The translations under genes and the position numbers were made by a program. Positions 61,437 through 64,000 of a stretch of 64,000 nt of DNA are shown here, one piece after another. The stretch lies in the NCBI RefSeq assembly GCF_949628215.1, contig NC_134281.1:45652512-45716511 (forward strand). Direction: 5' to 3'. The notes under the pieces were generated by a model, which was given only the letters and a program-made list of their open reading frames with translations, did not search any database and was not told where the DNA came from. Each line of letters opens with the position of its first letter. Positions within the stretch are counted from its first letter, which is position 1. The DNA comes from Phalacrocorax aristotelis (lineage: Eukaryota; Chordata; Aves; Suliformes; Phalacrocoracidae).

Positions 61437-64000
61437 GTATAATAAAGTTTCTAGACAGATGCAATAAAATACTTGCTAGATCCTTACTACAGCTTTCTCT
61501 TGGGAACACACTATAGCTGTACTGGAGCAGATATATTTGTATCTGAACAATGGCCTCTGTCCAATTCACTGGTATATTTGTAAAAGATGTGTCTCTCAAC
61601 ATTTGGAAGTTACGTGTGGGAGTCATTTGACAGTAATATTTGTCACATTGTTTTCCCTCAGTTTAAAAATATTGGACAAAATTGTTTTTTCTTAGAGGAC
61701 TAGAAAGGAAATAAGGGTATTTTTCCATAAAAAATTGCACTTTCACAAAGTTAATATATATAAGGGATACACAGTTTGTCCAGACTTCATTTTTTATATT
61801 ATTGGAGACCCTCCTAGTTCGGTCATATGAAAATGTTTTACCCTTTCTACTCATGTTAGCCTTTGTTTCTTGGTACATGAAGAAGAGACTGTGGTTGCAA
61901 GCTATTGTCCAGTACTAGGAAAGTATTTAGCTGTTCTGCTCAAGGAATAATAGTTTTTGCATGCCTTTTAGGGCGAATGTACAATGAGTTTTAACCATAG
62001 CTGAACAAAGATACAGTGAAAATGGGAAACAGCTTGTGAACTGGTTATGAAAATTACTCCCAACACAGATAGACTGGTTTGTGAGAAGAGCTTGAAAGGG
62101 CTGGAATTGACTTGCATGGAGTGGAGACAAGAATGACAACTAAAATAACATCTCTGAGTAGCTGATATAATGAAAACACTGTTTCATGGCATCTGTGGCT
62201 GGAGGCTTGTTACTCTGAAGTAACAAGAGCAGCTATACCTGCCACGCTTCTGCAGTAATTAAAGCCACAGTACAAGCAGAAAATGCCAGGTAAATCGGTC
62301 TCTGTAGCACGTCTTACATATTTATTATTTCTACTGTCAGCTGTAAAGGAAGAGAGCTAAAAAAAGGAAAATATACCTTTCTTTTAACTAATTTTTGCTT
62401 TTAGATTTTTTTTAAGTTGTTATTGCTGTTTTACAGAGAGACTGGAAAATACTAAATTCTTATCCAGGTTTTGAAATTATGACAGCTAGTGACAAATGCC
62501 TACCTACCTCTACCTAATTTACACTTCAAATTAGTAGTTAGTACAAAATCAATGATAAATTGGGAACATTTATTTATAAAAAAAACATAATGAGAAATTA
62601 AAAGGCTTTATTAACCCCAAAATATTTATTCTAATTAACAATAATCACTGAGGAGTGCTTCATCTAGTTATACTTAAATACTGATTCCTTATAACAATTT
62701 CTGTATTAAGTTGAGCTCTGATGAGTAATATATCTTTTCAGGGCTTCAGTATTGTACCAGCTTCTTATCCCTTGTGCATCTAATCTCACTTTTCTCCATA
62801 ATTTCCCAAGTTCCTTGAGGAAGAATTCACATAATCTCTCCTACAATGGAGTGACCCACTTAGCAATAAAGTGCATTTGTAATTGGTGGGATTACAGAAG
62901 GAAAAGGCAGGAATGACATAGAGATAAAAAGTTCTGGGAAAACAGTCAAACAAATATCGATTTAAATAACTTCTTTTTAATTGTCTAATAAGGGCCGTTA
63001 TGTAATCAGTGCATGTGGCTTTGCACAGGGCACCACCACTGATAAATAATGATGTGATTTTTGCAGAATTCTGGAAATCTTCTGCGAATTATCTAAGCAA
63101 ATAAATACACAGAGAAGTAACAATGTGAATTCCCTGAACCCAGAATAGTTTATGTCATTCATTTTTGCTATAAACTTCTGCAAAGCTTATTTTCATTGCA
63201 AAATACTGCTTTGCAATGCAGTAATTACCATTAATGCCAAAAGAGAAATAATCTGTATTTTACTGAAGGGACAATGAAAAAGAGAAAACTTAAGTTGTAG
63301 TAGACCTGTACCAGACTTGAGAAAAGAGCCTAAAACTTTTATCCCCGGGTCATTAGCCTAATTAGACTCATCATAGTTCTAGTGAGGTCCAATAAGGTAA
63401 TTTGGGGCAGGAAGGTCAGATGCAGATGGCCGTTGCTCTTGTGAACATATGTACAGTATATTCAGGAGAAGCAGAGCAGAGTAAGCAGGTAGGAGTAAGC
63501 AGAGCAGAAGGAATGTAGAGGAATTAAAATAAAGGAGAGGAGGGAATCATTATTTCAGTATAGTTGGAAGGTATTGGCTTTTCACTGTGTTTCATTTTAC
63601 AAGGTGTTTTATATATAACAGTTTGCTCAAAAATTACCTATAAAGAGCAACATACTGTGAAATACAAAGTCAAGAAAAAATTATGTTCTGAGTGGTGTTT
63701 TCTACTTTAATTAGGCTTAAATAATTAAAGCAATTGTTTTATTAGGATGTAAAAGGTTTGTAGCTTGAGATGTTGTCACATCACCTGATTCAAGTAAGAT
63801 GCTAATTTTGCACTCAAAGATGTTAGTGTTGGAAAAGGCTCATCAGGTTCACATTTGACACACTTGACTATCTGCCCTGCTTCTGTAAGAATTCTGTTTC
63901 TGAAGAACATTATTGCTGACAACTCAGGTTTTTTAATCTGTGCCATTCCATTAATTCTCTTTTTCTAGAAAAAGAGAATTTTTCTTAAAAGTCTAATCTG
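61437..64000 (+). other. Start of SLC1A7 intron 7, open at the right edge
   Basis: After the donor GTATAA there is AT-rich sequence without an exon. I searched for the expected next exon (serines followed by ATLPITFKC) and did not find it, so it must lie beyond the window. A 28-bp palindrome at 63953-63980 is the only structural feature noted. Confidence 0.6.
63953..63980. repeat. Perfect 28-bp palindrome
   Basis: aattctctttttct followed directly by agaaaaagagaatt is fully self-complementary with no spacer, centred on a ctag. The arms are pyrimidine- and purine-rich. It lies in SLC1A7 intron 7 near the window end. Chance formation from simple sequence is possible. Confidence 0.6.

Noticed and set aside
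1-64000. tRNA, snoRNA, CRISPR or virus-like elements
   Set aside because: No cloverleaf with A and B boxes, no box C/D or H/ACA layout, no spaced direct repeats and no LTR pair or retroviral protein motif were seen. This was by-eye reading, so small RNA genes could be missed.
1-64000. A new multi-gene system formed by the four genes
   Set aside because: The same genes lie in the same order and orientation in other vertebrates, and their known functions are unrelated. The order is conserved synteny.

Overview
The window is vertebrate nuclear DNA, most probably from a bird. Its coding DNA lies in short exons with GT-AG introns. Three GC-rich, CpG-rich islands mark promoters. The main recognisable transposon is CR1 LINE debris, and repeats are sparse. 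The gene order LRP8 (expected off the left edge) - MAGOH - CZIB - CPT2 - SLC1A7 and its orientations match, from memory, human 1p32.3 and the syntenic part of chicken chromosome 8. The species cannot be fixed from the sequence alone.

Layout. 1-5.1 kb: non-coding DNA with plus-strand poly(A) signals, possibly the 3' end or downstream flank of LRP8. 5.15-7.45 kb: CpG island and the compact five-exon MAGOH gene (+), complete. 8.16-15.44 kb: CpG island and the eight-exon CZIB (C1orf123) gene (+), complete. 15.44-18.06 kb: convergent 3' ends of CZIB and CPT2, with poly(A) signals on both strands about 30 bp apart near 17.37-17.40 kb. 18.06-24.17 kb: five-exon CPT2 (-), complete, with a CpG island over exon 1. 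24.17-25.98 kb: divergent spacer between CPT2 and SLC1A7. 25.98 kb to the right edge: SLC1A7 (EAAT5) (+), seven exons encoding residues 1-344 plus part of 345. The rest of this gene lies beyond the window.

The four genes do unrelated housekeeping or retinal jobs: exon junction complex, zinc-binding CZIB, mitochondrial acylcarnitine conversion, and glutamate transport with chloride conductance. They are neighbours by conserved synteny, not as a pathway. MAGOH, CZIB and CPT2 are compact. SLC1A7 carries long introns (15.6 and 11.6 kb in this window) that hold nearly all the repeat material: a CR1 LINE fragment, a detached CR1 tail, a large foldback element, a smaller hairpin repeat and faint ancient SINE-like relics.

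I found no convincing new gene, RNA gene, CRISPR array or virus-like element, and no undescribed system. The best items for a second look are the two foldback elements in SLC1A7 intron 2, the back-to-back poly(A) signals between CZIB and CPT2, and several regulatory motifs at the promoters. Exon boundaries were placed by reading frame, splice consensus and remembered human protein sequences. No alignment was run.
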